Source: Schlesneria paludicola DSM 18645
Lineage (GTDB): Bacteria; Planctomycetota; Planctomycetia; Planctomycetales; Planctomycetaceae
NCBI GenBank assembly: GCA_945876035.1
Contig: CAMCMU010000001.1
Span: 124,001 to 188,000, forward strand
DNA length: 64,000 nucleotides
Direction: 5' to 3'
Shown here: positions 27,835 through 37,133 of the stretch, one piece after another
Layout: the number at the start of each line of letters is the position of its first letter
Position numbering within the stretch: the first letter of the stretch is position 1
The notes under the pieces: model-generated
The model's database searches: none
What the model was told of the DNA's origin: nothing
Seen by the model: only the letters and a program-made list of their open reading frames with translations
Position numbers and translations under genes: made by a program

Positions 27835-28636
27835 CGAAATATTTTCCCTGGCCTACCAAAACAGTTCACTCGTCAAGGTGTCGGCAACCGTATCGAATGA
27901 CGCAACACGCAGACCTACCAGCGAGTTGCAGTGGCGGAACGGTATCGGTGGTTGTGAATTCGGTCAATATGGGTTGTCCGCTACCCCAAAAAGCATCTTC
28001 AAATTGAAATGCAATCCTGTTACCTGAGGCGAGTCCTCAGGTAACAGGATCAGGACTCGCCGCCAGTCAAACTCGTCTAGACCTGATGAACACGGCTCGG
28101 GCGGGATCGATTTCCGACTGCGATGCGCGGCTTTGAATCCACAACGCGGAGACATCGGGCCGTTCTTGCTTTGAGGCAATTTCGTCTGTTATTTCAGGTC
28201 TGTTCGGAAGGGCGGAGGGGCCTGCCATGCCCTCTTGCTAACGCTGCGACGGACGGACACTCCCTCGAGGATGCCGTGAATCCTCCGAGCGAACGTCTGA
28301 CAGCGGCAGCGATTTGATGCCACTCGACTCGAATCACGGACCGCAACTTGCGATCGTTCTCGGAAAGATCCGACGATTTGCCAAACGTATTCACTCGCCT
28401 GCTTAATCGAACGATGTAAAGTGGAGACCCACAATCGTCTTGGTTTAGTCCTCTTGCCAACTGCAAAAAACTTTTTTGATCCACTCTTCATTTCACAGGG
28501 ATCGTCATGGACAAATGAGGTCCGGACTATCGACAACAGACGTCGGCTGAGTTACGTTTTCCATAGTCATGCACCGAGAAATTCCACTGGCGATTTATGA
28601 CTTGATCAAATTACTATTAAGGATTGCGATAGTCAC
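27835..28636. other. Long divergent intergenic region with overlapping hairpins
   Basis: About 800 bases between the YdjM-like gene and a divergent Tat oxidoreductase gene. No open frame is convincing. It holds a 16-base perfect stem (28014-28029 with 28035-28050, loop 5) that overlaps a second 10-base perfect stem (28028-28037 with 28052-28061), described separately. Confidence 0.45.
28014..28061. repeat. Two mutually exclusive inverted repeats
   Basis: Stem A pairs ATCCTGTTACCTGAGG (28014-28029) with CCTCAGGTAACAGGAT (28035-28050). Stem B pairs GGCGAGTCCT (28028-28037) with AGGACTCGCC (28052-28061). Since they share 28028-28037, only one can form at a time, which is the layout of an attenuator or switch, or of a small palindromic repeat element. 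It lies about 580 bases before the oxidoreductase start, so a leader role needs a long transcript. Confidence 0.6.
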
Positions 28637-29920
28637 ATGCATACCCCAAATCGAGCTATTGGGCGGCGGAGTTTCCTCACTGTTGCGGCGACCACCCTCG
28701 GGGCTTCGGCGGTGAATGTCAGTCGACGGCGTTGCGTCGCGGGTGAAGGCAGCCCCAATGACCGGATCCGCATCGGTGCAATTGGTGTGGGTCTCCGAGC
28801 CTCACTGCTGCTGGATCAATTGCCGGAAGGAACACAGATCGTTGCACTGAGTGACTGTAATCTACCACGCGCTGAGCAATTCAAGGCAAAACGGGGAGCC
28901 GACTGGACGGTCTATGGAGATTATCGGAAGCTTCTCGACCGAAAAGACATCGATGCCGTCATCGTCGGTACGGGTGATTTTCAGAGAGTACTACCATGCA
29001 TTCATGCCTGCCAGGCCGGTAAAGACATTTATGCCGAGAAACCGTTGACACTCTACCTGCAAGAGGGGCGATCGCTGGTAAATGCCGTTCGTCAGCACGG
29101 ACGGGTGCTGCAAGTCGGCACACAGCAGCGATCGATGACCATTAATCGCTTGGCGTGCCAATTCATCCGCAGCGGCGGGCTGGGAAAACTCTTGGAAGTC
29201 CGCGCGGTGAATTACACCAACTCCGCACCGAGCCCCATTCCGTACCCGGCCGGTCAACCAATGCCCGACGGGCTCGATTGGAGCATGTGGCTCAACCAAG
29301 CCGCCGAACGGCCTTTCAATCAAACGTGGATGAAATGGAGTTCATGGCGTGACTTCGGAGGCGGCGAGATGACCAATTGGGGCGCTCACGGTGTGGATCA
29401 AATCCAGTGGGCGTTAGGAGCTGATGAATCAGGTCCCGTCGAGATCCGACCTCTGACCGGTGGGATTAACGGACAGGTCGAGATGCAATATGCCAACGGC
29501 GTCGTGGTAAAATATGTCCTCGAACGGGGGCCCTTTGCAGGCGGGATATTCGTGGGCGAGAAAGGGAAATTGGAAATCGGCCGCAACAAGGTGACCTCTA
29601 ATCCGCCTGAAATTGCTGCAGAGTTGTTTCGTGAGGTCGATCTGATTGAAGAGGAACGCAAGTGGAGTGACGCGACTGCGTTGTGGCAGGCGCGGGCCCA
29701 TCTACAGAACTGGCTCGACTGCATTCGTACACGCGAGCGACCAGTCGCCGATGTCGAAATCGGTCATCGCTCGGTCTCCGTCTGTCACTTGGCCAACATT
29801 GTCCGGCAATTGGGGCGTCCGCTGCGATGGAATGCCTCAGAGGAACAGTTCTCCGATGATGCCGCGGCCAATGGGCTCCTTGTCCGTGAGCGGCGTGGTG
29901 GATTCGAACTGCCAAGTTGA
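28637..29920 (+). CDS. Gfo/Idh/MocA family oxidoreductase (Tat-exported)
   Basis: A 427-residue NAD(P)-binding oxidoreductase with a twin-arginine leader (GRRSFLTVAATTLGASAV at residues 9-26). The nucleotide fold begins IRIGAIGVGLRASLLL near 45, and the catalytic EKP motif is in DIYAEKPLTLY near 133. The C-terminal sheet domain carries EMTNWGAHGVDQIQWALG near 244, typical of secreted planctomycete members. Two such exported oxidoreductases are in this window (the other at 49206). Tat export would allow folding with the cofactor already bound. The ATG at 28637 follows AAGGA at a longer than usual distance. The substrate is probably a sugar or sugar derivative but is not determined. Confidence 0.92.
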   Translation: MHTPNRAIGRRSFLTVAATTLGASAVNVSRRRCVAGEGSPNDRIRIGAIGVGLRASLLLDQLPEGTQIVALSDCNLPRAEQFKAKRGADWTVYGDYRKLLDRKDIDAVIVGTGDFQRVLPCIHACQAGKDIYAEKPLTLYLQEGRSLVNAVRQHGRVLQVGTQQRSMTINRLACQFIRSGGLGKLLEVRAVNYTNSAPSPIPYPAGQPMPDGLDWSMWLNQAAERPFNQTWMKWSSWRDFGGGEMTNWGAHGVDQIQWALGADESGPVEIRPLTGGINGQVEMQYANGVVVKYVLERGPFAGGIFVGEKGKLEIGRNKVTSNPPEIAAELFREVDLIEEERKWSDATALWQARAHLQNWLDCIRTRERPVADVEIGHRSVSVCHLANIVRQLGRPLRWNASEEQFSDDAAANGLLVRERRGGFELPS

Positions 29921-30150
29921 CAACCTGTTATTACAAATCAGGCTCCAATCGAGCCATTGACGTCAAAAAAGGCGTGTGTTTCGTGCCACTCTGCCGCTGC
30001 GTGGCGCATGATCAATCCCCTTTTCAATAGGCCTTTAGGCCGCTTTTGACAGTATTTTTGGTTGTTAAAGCCGAAAGCGTCTTGCCCTCCCTGTTGAAAA
30101 CGGCGGTGTGTTTGGTGAAGCGGGATGATCGGTCGCGTTTGCCGAGCCGG
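29921..30150. other. Intergenic stretch before the transposase pseudogene
   Basis: No gene. A short GGCC/GGCC stem sits near 30030 close to the 3' end of the transposase pseudogene and could be near the end of the dead element, but I could not identify its terminal repeat. Confidence 0.3.
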
Positions 30151-31047
30151 TCAATGGTTGCTTGGAGTTGGCGGTTCGGACGGATACGAAGGTCTCGGAT
30201 CGTATCCCGACGCTTCCACAATGCGTTTCGGAGCGCAAAGCCGCCGATCCAGCGGGACCGAGAATCTGAGCGGCTTGCCCGTTCCCACCAAGGTTCGCAG
30301 GAATAGTCCGAGGTTGTGGAAGGCGGCACGCAGGTGAGACCCGATCTTCAATCGAGCATGCTGACCGAGTCCGCGATGTTTTTCGACGCGATCTCCGCCG
30401 TAAGGATCACGCCCGTGTCGATGTCAACCGCGTTCTCCGCTTTATTTTATTACAAAAAAGTGCGTGCTGCCGTTCTTCCTCATCCTGATGCAAGAATCGG
30501 CGTCCGCTCATTGGATTCCCATTTGTTATTCGATGCCGTTTTCTTGCCGTCCTTCTTCCGCTGCTTGTCGAACTAGGCCAGTTCGACAAGCGTCTTCAAC
30601 TCGAGATCCTCGGCCGATACCCGACGTTGCAGGTAGGCCCGCCAGACTCCTTCCGCACGCTCCACGTTGGTCGCGGCGTTGGCCTCGATCAACATCGAGT
30701 CCACGCCCGCCGTCTTCCCCGAGAGCAGCCCGTGTTCATGGATCCGTTTGAGCACGAACCCGAAGACCTCGTTCATGGACCTCGACCGGCAGGCGATCGC
30801 CGATCTTGGACAGGCTGGAGCCAACGGGTGTGGCTTCGGTCCAAGCGAACCGAAAAACGATCCACAACGACAGGCCGTCTTGGCACCGGCAGGCGGTCCC
30901 ACGCGGCGACAGGATGTCCTTCAGAAGTCCGGGACGAACAGCATTCCAAAGGAGACGCCCGGCGGAATCGACGGCCGCTCGCCACTGCGCAGTCCCCTCT
31001 CGACCCTCTCCGCTTGCACCGAAATCGAACCAAGCGTAGGTTAACAT
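30151..31047 (-). pseudogene. IS1182-like transposase pseudogene
   Basis: The minus strand holds broken pieces of one DDE transposase in proper order. Near 30860 one frame gives DGLSLWIVFRFAWTEATP followed by SLSKIGDRLPVEVHE; the next frame (30770-30570) continues NEVFGFVLKRIHEHGLLSG, KTAGVDSMLIEANAATN and ends at TAG, after which FDKQRKKDGKKTASNNKWES continues in the same frame; near 30430 another frame gives KAENAVDIDTGVILTAEI; and 30360-30151 gives HLRAAFHNLGLFLRTLVGTG, the C terminus. These match the order of IS1182-type transposases (family knowledge). Frameshifts, stops and loss of the central catalytic region show it is dead. The N-terminal limit at 31047 is approximate. Confidence 0.8.
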
Positions 31048-31653
31048 CGACCTTTCAAAACGGAACGAAACATCCCTGATTTTTTCAACCGACCGCTAAG
31101 CTAAGACGATAGGGCACCACTCCTGTGTGAGTTTACCACAGGGCAACAACATAGGCCCGCCAAAAAAGCACTCTGGTGAACGACCGGATTCAATTCCAAC
31201 CGATCCGACGAATCCCGAAAACACGCCTTTATCGAGACTCCTGCCAACCAGACGCTCACTTCTACTCAAAATGGAGTGGGATTGTTTCGAATGCCGAAGA
31301 GATGACACATCATGCCTCGATCTGTTTGCTTGATGTGGTTGTGCCATGCGGACCAGGCTCTGGCAGATCCACACCATCGTCTTGAAAAACAGAGGTTTTG
31401 TCTTTAACGCGTTGCAATTGATCGTCCTGCGTGATCACGTTACGCTAACACGATGTCTAGCGTGCAGAAAGAATTGTTGCTAATTGCCTGTCGCTGACGA
31501 ACGACGAGGCGTCTGTCGTGATGATCGCTCCGACGACGAATCATGCCGTCAATCTCCACGATGCGAGGTCCGATGGCGGGTCTCCGAGTTTTTTCAACGG
31601 AGCCTCGAGGAATGTTGAACGGCATACCAACTACACCCATTTGAGTATTCACA
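31048..31653. other. Intergenic stretch, nothing recognised
   Basis: About 600 bases between the transposase pseudogene and the SGNH hydrolase gene. Open frames on both strands lack ribosome sites and recognisable motifs. Given its position it may include flanks of the dead insertion element. Confidence 0.4.
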
Positions 31654-32907
31654 ATGAAGCGAACTTTTCGTTTTCTGGGCACGATTCTGCTGGTTTTGGC
31701 GTCGTCTGCGTTGCATAGCGCGGCGAACGAGTTTTTTTTCAAGGCGAATGATCGCGTCTTGTTTCTGGGCGACAGTATTACCGAGCAGTACCAATACTCG
31801 ACCGATCTGGAACTGTATTTGACCACGCGGTTTCCGACGTGGAATCTGACGTTTATCAACGCCGGGATCGGCGGTGACCGCGCGCAGGGTGGAATGAAAC
31901 GCTTTCAAGAACACGTGCTGTCCGAAAACCCAACCGCAATAACGATCAACTTTGGGATGAATGATGCCGGATATGGAAAGTTCGATGAGACTCTTCAGAA
32001 GCCGTTTCTCGATGGGATTGAAGCCATGCTGAAGATGGCACATCAAGCGGGAGTCCGCGTTGCTCTCGTTTCACCGAATGCAGTTGATCGTCGAGTTCAG
32101 GAGCGGTTTCGTCTTTATCTGGAAACACAAAAACAATTCTATGCGCCTCTGAAAATGCTGGCAACAAATCACAACGCGACCTTCGTCGATCAATATGCAA
32201 AGACGCGATCAGGACTGGAGAAAATGGAAGCCGAACAGGCAGCATCTGTGATACCGTTTGGTGACGGCTTTCACACGTCCTCAAATGGTGGACTTTTCAT
32301 GGCTCACGCAATTTTGACAGGGATGAATGCTCCTGCGTTGGTCAGTCATGTTCGAATCGACGCCACTATCTTCGGACGGGGGACAGGATCTAATGTGAAT
32401 AACTGTTCAATCAGCGATGAAGCCAAAACAGATCATGGCGTTCGGTTTGACCGAGTTGACCAAGCTCTTCCATTGCCTGTTCAGCCCGAATGGTTCTCGC
32501 TGCTGCCATACGTGAATCATTTGGAAGATCTCAATCGCTATGGATTAGCAGTTTCTGGTCTTGCCCCCGGAAAATATTCCATCAAGATTGACGGCGTCGA
32601 CGTCGCAATTCATTCGAATGACGAACTGGAGCAAGGCGTGAACCTTGGTAACGTCACTGCCGGCCCGATCTACAATCAGGCACAGAACGTATTGGAAGCA
32701 ATCAATGCCAAAAACAAAATTGTTCATAGCCGATTTCGAAGTGTCGTGATGGCTAGTATTCCTGATTGGTTGTCTGATGTTGCCGCTGAAAGAAAGCCAC
32801 GGGAACTCGCGCAGCGATCGGACCAAATCAATGCCCTGCAGTCCGAAATCTACCGGATGGTTAAACCAATCCAACACCGATTTGAGGTTGTGATGTTGGT
32901 CAAATGA
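31654..32907 (+). CDS. Secreted SGNH/GDSL hydrolase
   Basis: A 417-residue exported hydrolase. A signal peptide (MKRTFRFLGTILLVLASSALHSAA) precedes the SGNH domain, whose blocks are all visible: VLFLGDSITEQ near 35-45 (nucleophile Ser), the oxyanion Gly in NAGIGGDRAQGG, the Asn in TINFGMNDAGYG and the Asp/His pair in FGDGFHTSSNGG near 203. Residues beyond about 330 form a second polar domain, rich in helices, which is longer than the usual SGNH unit. In planctomycetes such proteins are likely esterases acting on polysaccharide acetyl groups or lipids; the substrate is not known. The ribosome site is weak. The gene stands alone, flanked by gene-poor DNA. Confidence 0.88.
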   Translation: MKRTFRFLGTILLVLASSALHSAANEFFFKANDRVLFLGDSITEQYQYSTDLELYLTTRFPTWNLTFINAGIGGDRAQGGMKRFQEHVLSENPTAITINFGMNDAGYGKFDETLQKPFLDGIEAMLKMAHQAGVRVALVSPNAVDRRVQERFRLYLETQKQFYAPLKMLATNHNATFVDQYAKTRSGLEKMEAEQAASVIPFGDGFHTSSNGGLFMAHAILTGMNAPALVSHVRIDATIFGRGTGSNVNNCSISDEAKTDHGVRFDRVDQALPLPVQPEWFSLLPYVNHLEDLNRYGLAVSGLAPGKYSIKIDGVDVAIHSNDELEQGVNLGNVTAGPIYNQAQNVLEAINAKNKIVHSRFRSVVMASIPDWLSDVAAERKPRELAQRSDQINALQSEIYRMVKPIQHRFEVVMLVK

Positions 32908-33779
32908 AAGACGACATGTGGACCATGCTGACTGCCCAACAGATCTCCCATGACTTTTGAAGTTGAACATACGAAATCACGATCTTCGAATCATGAGGTG
33001 TGTGACATCGGCCCGGGGGTCGTGAATCTGGTGGGTCTCGTTTCGTTCGTGATCTCCCCGTACCGGGTTTGTTTTAAGCCTAGTGGTTATGGGTCGTTGT
33101 TGGTCGAGCAACTTCAGAGTTGGCGTGCGAAAACACTGCGGATCGTGGTTGTTGATCGAGGCTCGTTCGTCCCTTTCTGGCCATCTGCAGTCCCTCTTGG
33201 TCACTGCGGTGCGCAGTGCGACCTCATGCCTCAGGTTGTTGGCTTCGAGAGACCACCGCATGACCACCTTGTTTTTGCGAGCGGCGGCTACGGGCAAAGG
33301 TCTTAATCCCTCGGCCGTGTGGTGTTTTTAGATCACCTCAGTGTCGTCGGTGGCCATGCTTAGCAGTCGTTTCGCGAATGCCGAGTGTTCGTCGTCACGA
33401 AGAAGCAGAGGGCTCAGTGCCGATTCTTCGACGATATGACCGCCGCCGCCTCGATTTCTGAAACGTTACTACCCGCCGAAGCGATTGTCATCTCTCTCAC
33501 GGTTTCACAGCCGCTGACGTTGGTAGCCGGACACTGAATCAGTGGCAAACGGTCCGACGATGTCCGTCTCGGTCAATCGATTACCGTAGATCGGAAAAAG
33601 GAATGACCGCTCTCGATCATTCGAGATCTCTGCGGCGAGATTCGCTAACTCGCTAGGCAACGTCTGTGATGTCCGCAGGGGCCGTTAGATCACTCCTAAG
33701 GAATCCGGAAAAAAGAGCTCGCCAGGGTATTGAAAATCATCAGACCGGCCACAGGAGCACAGAACCGAATTGAACGAAA
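32908..33779. other. Long gene-poor region with possible decayed coding sequence
   Basis: About 870 bases between the convergent SGNH hydrolase and queC genes. A minus-strand frame near 33330-33430 reads ALSPLLLRDDEHSAFAKRLL and continues for a dozen more residues before a stop, which has protein-like composition but no recognised family. Open frames at 32950-33306 (plus) and 32977-33297 (minus) overlap each other; neither can be assigned. I regard the stretch as non-coding or decayed. Confidence 0.35.
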
Positions 33780-34511
33780 CTAGTTTCTTGTCGATTCGTT
33801 CTGAGGGTGCGCCGGCACATAGATAGCAGGGTCATTGATGCCCAATTCAGAAAATCCCCTTAACCGTATTGCGCATGAGTCACATCGCCCGCAAGCGTGA
33901 CCGTTGGAGTCAGGGTCGTAGCAACTGTGTGTGATCCCGTAGTCGATCCCCAATGACAAGCCTTGGCGGATGATGTCTGCCTTAGTCAAATTGATCAGAG
34001 GAGCATGCACTTGCCAAGAGACCGTGCCTTCCACACCAGACTTCGTGGCAATATTTGCGAGTCGACAAAAGGCCTCGATAAAATTCGGCCGACAATCGGG
34101 ATAGCCACTATAGTCAACAGCCGTCACGCCAATAAAAAGATCGGTTGCACCAAGGACTTCGGCCCAGCCGAGCGCGACTGATAGAAAGATGGTATTCCGA
34201 GCCGGTACATACGTGATTGGAATTCCGGTAGTGAGTTCCTCTTCGGAACGATCCTTGGGCACGTCAATATTATCCGTCAGAGCTGATCCACCGAAAATGC
34301 GCAGATCGAGCGGAACCACGCTGTGGTGTTTCACTCCCAGTGATGCACAGACCCGATTGGCAGCGGCCAACTCGTAGCGATGCCTCTGACCGTAGTCGAA
34401 TGACAATGCGAACGGTTCAAACCCTTCCTTGATGGAAAGAGCCAGTGTCGTGGCAGAATCGAGACCACCACTCACGAGAACAACAGCTCGACGACTTTCG
34501 CTCAAACTCAT
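33780..34511 (-). CDS. queC: 7-cyano-7-deazaguanine synthase
   Basis: A 243-residue enzyme that converts 7-carboxy-7-deazaguanine to preQ0, using ATP and ammonia, in the queuosine pathway. The PP-loop [12 protein letters not shown] lies at residues 14-25; the [11 protein letters not shown] block near 40 and [11 protein letters not shown] near 100 follow; the zinc site is C-x9-C-x2-C-x2-C in the [19 protein letters not shown] region near 195-213. The start ATG at 34511 is chosen because GGAGG lies six bases before it; a GTG one codon upstream (34514) leaves only three bases. The other queuosine genes (queD, queE, queF) are not in the window. Confidence 0.95.
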   Translation of the reverse strand: MSLSESRRAVVLVSGGLDSATTLALSIKEGFEPFALSFDYGQRHRYELAAANRVCASLGVKHHSVVPLDLRIFGGSALTDNIDVPKDRSEEELTTGIPITYVPARNTIFLSVALGWAEVLGATDLFIGVTAVDYSGYPDCRPNFIEAFCRLANIATKSGVEGTVSWQVHAPLINLTKADIIRQGLSLGIDYGITHSCYDPDSNGHACGRCDSCAIRLRGFSELGINDPAIYVPAHPQNESTRN

Positions 34512-34680
34512 CACGCTCCTCCAATCTGAGGCAAAGGCTGGGTTGCTGCGGAAAAACCTCTGTTCGACAGAACGCGGGGTAGTCCGCCACGTTGTTAGGC
34601 CGCGATGTGAACCGTCACCGGCTAGAATGATTTCGCCTGCGTCTGTTCCAATGGATTAGGCGATTCCAGTGAGCTTGCCC

Positions 34681-35310
34681 TTACCGCAATGCTTTTGGGC
34701 GAGCAAGGATTTCGTTCAGTACGATTGCTTGTTGCAATCCGTTGGGATCGCGTAGCGTTCGCGCGATGGGGTGAATGTTTCCAGCTCGATGAATCGCATC
34801 AGATGCGGCATCGGAGCCGATATCGCGATGCGCAGCGAATGTCATGTCTTGCTTAACCGCTTCGCTGATCCGATTGGAATCGATTGCACCTTGGAATTGG
34901 CCTTGTCGTACCGACGCCTGAAGAGAGGGCAGTGATTCTCGGTGAGAGGTTTTTAGCAGCGCAACGGATTGCTTAGGCTCATTCGAATTCGGTGGCCTGT
35001 TTTTTCGCTCCCTCTTGCTGTCCTTGATGGATCGAGTCCCCCTCTGCGCTCGGGATTGCTTCGGCTTCTGCGGCGATGCGACTGCGGGAGTTGTTTCCTG
35101 CTGCGGGTTGCCGCCCAAGACATCCTGTAAAAAAATTTCGAGGTCGCTCTGTTTTCGGATATTTGCACCCGTTTTTGGCTGCGATGCTCGATTGATTTGA
35201 TTTCCTTGGACTAGGTTCACGATCCAGCTGACCACGGAGACTGTGAAGATGACCAAGCCGACGAGTTCTCCAAATGTGATCGCAAGCATCGCTGGGGGTA
35301 TGAAGGTCAT
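34681..35310 (-). CDS. Small single-pass membrane protein in the FloA operon
   Basis: A 209-residue protein of unknown function. One hydrophobic segment at about residues 5-30 (AMLAITFGELVGLVIFTVSV) is followed by a short basic linker, then a long low-complexity, charged tail rich in Lys, Arg, Gln and Ser (residues 35-120), and a more ordered C terminus with IDSNRISEAVKQDMTFAAHRD and NGLQQAIVLNEILARPKAL. The C-terminal end resembles the tail of proteins described next to floA in planctomycetes, but I cannot name a family. It starts 37 bases after the floA stop on the same strand, so it is probably cotranscribed. Either of two adjacent ATGs (35313 or 35310) can be the start. Confidence 0.75.
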   Translation of the reverse strand: MTFIPPAMLAITFGELVGLVIFTVSVVSWIVNLVQGNQINRASQPKTGANIRKQSDLEIFLQDVLGGNPQQETTPAVASPQKPKQSRAQRGTRSIKDSKRERKNRPPNSNEPKQSVALLKTSHRESLPSLQASVRQGQFQGAIDSNRISEAVKQDMTFAAHRDIGSDAASDAIHRAGNIHPIARTLRDPNGLQQAIVLNEILARPKALR

Positions 35311-35350
35311 CATGTTATGCGCTTTAGAACGATGGGGGTGGTTTCGTGTA

Positions 35351-36385
35351 CTACTTGGTCATACCAGTACCCGCAATCGCGGTTCTCATTTGTGTGTCTG
35401 CTTGAACGTTTTTCAATTCGTAGTAATCCATTAACCCCAGAGTCTGTTTTCGGAACGCCTCCGCAATCGCCATCGGAACCGACGCCTCCGCAAGAACGAC
35501 TTCTGCGCGATTCTTCTGCACGAGAGCGATCATTTCTTGCTCTCGTGCCGTAAAATCGGCCCGACGCTGTTCCGCCTTGGCCTGTGCCACGCGCATGTCG
35601 GCTTCTGCTTGGTCGGCGGACAAGCGGGCTCCAATGTTTTCACCGACATCAATATCCGCGATGTCAATCGATACGATTTCAAATGCTGTCTGCGCCTCTA
35701 AGCCCTGATTGAGGACCGTTTGAGAAATCATCTCTGGATTTTCGAGGACCATTTTGTAGGAAGCCGTCGAGCCGATCGCTTGAACAATTCCTTGGCCGAC
35801 ACGAGCGATGATCGTTTCTTCGGTCGCTCCACCGATCAGCTGATGAAGGTTGGTGCGCACTGTCACACGGGCACTAGCCTTCAGCAAAATACCGTCTGCA
35901 GCAACCGCATCGAGAGTGGCTTGGCCTTTGCGAGGATCGGGACAATTAATGACCTTCGGATAAACACTCGTTCGAACGGCTTCAAGAATATCGCGCCCGG
36001 CAAGATCAATTGCCTGAGCAGTCTGCCAATCGAGGTCAATACTAGCCCGATGAGCGGCCACCAAGGCGCGAATCACGTTAGGGACGTTGCCGCCGGAGAG
36101 ATAGTGTGATTCCAAATCCTGGGTACTGATGGGATAAACCTCTGTTAGACCGGCCTGAACGGCTGTAATTTTTGCTCGGACAATGACGGAAGGATTCACC
36201 TTGCGGATGGTCATCATCAGCAGATGAGTAAAGGAAATACCCGCACCCGTCATCTGGCACTGAATCCACAGGCTGATGAATTGGGCAAAGATGGCAACAA
36301 AAATCAACGCCACCACAAACAGTACGGCGGAAATGCTGAATAACAATACCGGACTGAATTGAGCGATCACGAATGGTGTGTGCAT
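35351..36385 (-). CDS. floA: Flotillin-like protein FloA
   Basis: A 344-residue flotillin-like protein, matching the FloA (YqfA, UPF0365) family of about 330 residues. An N-terminal hydrophobic helix (residues 10-32) is followed by the SPFH-type domain ([17 protein letters not shown], then [21 protein letters not shown]), the family block [19 protein letters not shown] and a coiled-coil helix rich in Ala, Glu and Gln ([19 protein letters not shown]) with repeated EA motifs. FloA proteins organise membrane microdomains. The ATG at 36385 has GAGG five bases upstream; a longer open frame to 36613 has no such site and would overlap nfeD. NfeD is immediately upstream on the strand, the usual arrangement. 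Confidence 0.92.
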   Translation of the reverse strand: MHTPFVIAQFSPVLLFSISAVLFVVALIFVAIFAQFISLWIQCQMTGAGISFTHLLMMTIRKVNPSVIVRAKITAVQAGLTEVYPISTQDLESHYLSGGNVPNVIRALVAAHRASIDLDWQTAQAIDLAGRDILEAVRTSVYPKVINCPDPRKGQATLDAVAADGILLKASARVTVRTNLHQLIGGATEETIIARVGQGIVQAIGSTASYKMVLENPEMISQTVLNQGLEAQTAFEIVSIDIADIDVGENIGARLSADQAEADMRVAQAKAEQRRADFTAREQEMIALVQKNRAEVVLAEASVPMAIAEAFRKQTLGLMDYYELKNVQADTQMRTAIAGTGMTK

Positions 36386-36452
36386 AATTCCTCGTCGTTC
36401 TCTGAAGGATTGAACAGGTTGCTCAATTCTGAGCAGCAACCGCAGTTCACGT

Positions 36453-37031
36453 CTAACTCTGCGGGAACTCGAAGTCAAGCGGCAACGACGATGACTTCGC
36501 CGTAGCAGGTGAGTCATTCTGTTCGGGTGGCCTTCCCGGTCGAACCAACAATCGAGATCCGCGGACCGCCAGCACTTCAATCGACTGACCAAGTTCGACG
36601 ATGATTCCCTCACTGAATACGTGGAATCGCTCTCCCTCCAGCAAAACTATTCCCCCCGGATTGAGCGTCGTCACGGTTGTTCCAAAATGGCCGATCAATT
36701 TCACCATTCGAGCGAATTCTTTTGAAAACGGCATCAGTTGTTCAGGAGCGGGAGCTTCCAAAAGGACTCGTTTACCCAAGGATGTGTGTGGCAGAATGTA
36801 AAAGGCAATTCCCACGACGAGTGGGACCAGCAACAGCTGTGCTCCGCAAAATGCATAGAAGAGATTGGGATTGGAGCTAGCCCATGCGCGGTAAGCGAAT
36901 CCCAATGATCCCACCAAAGCCACAAAGGTGACAATACCGAGTAGCCCGCCTGAAGGGATGAAGACTTCGGCGCTCAGGATACCGATACCGGCAAGCAGCA
37001 GCAGAATTGCAAAGATTGCATTAGAGTCCAT
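36453..37031 (-). CDS. NfeD family membrane protein
   Basis: A 192-residue NfeD1b-type protein (short form, without the ClpP-like protease domain). Three membrane helices at about residues 6-23, 28-45 and 58-78 ([55 protein letters not shown]) are followed by a soluble region and a C-terminal OB-fold ([20 protein letters not shown] then [20 protein letters not shown]). It lies 67 bases upstream of floA on the same strand; NfeD and FloA are known to be encoded together and to act together in membrane domains. I chose the internal ATG at 37031 because it begins right before the first helix; the frame extends to 37100. Confidence 0.88.
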   Translation of the reverse strand: MDSNAIFAILLLLAGIGILSAEVFIPSGGLLGIVTFVALVGSLGFAYRAWASSNPNLFYAFCGAQLLLVPLVVGIAFYILPHTSLGKRVLLEAPAPEQLMPFSKEFARMVKLIGHFGTTVTTLNPGGIVLLEGERFHVFSEGIIVELGQSIEVLAVRGSRLLVRPGRPPEQNDSPATAKSSSLPLDFEFPQS

Positions 37032-37133
37032 AACGGGCTGTAGCCATTTTTCGGGGAATGTGATCGACGGCGGACACCACGCGGTTCCAACGACAGTCAC
37101 ACACAGTTTAGCCGCCCATGGCGATGAGACAAC

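Noticed and set aside
32950-33306. Plus-strand 118-residue open frame
   Set aside because: No ribosome site, family or signal; a similar-length frame exists on the other strand. I could not choose either.
36386-36613. Longer frame of floA
   Set aside because: It would overlap nfeD by about 160 bases, has a very Arg-rich N terminus, and lacks the GAGG site that precedes the ATG at 36385.
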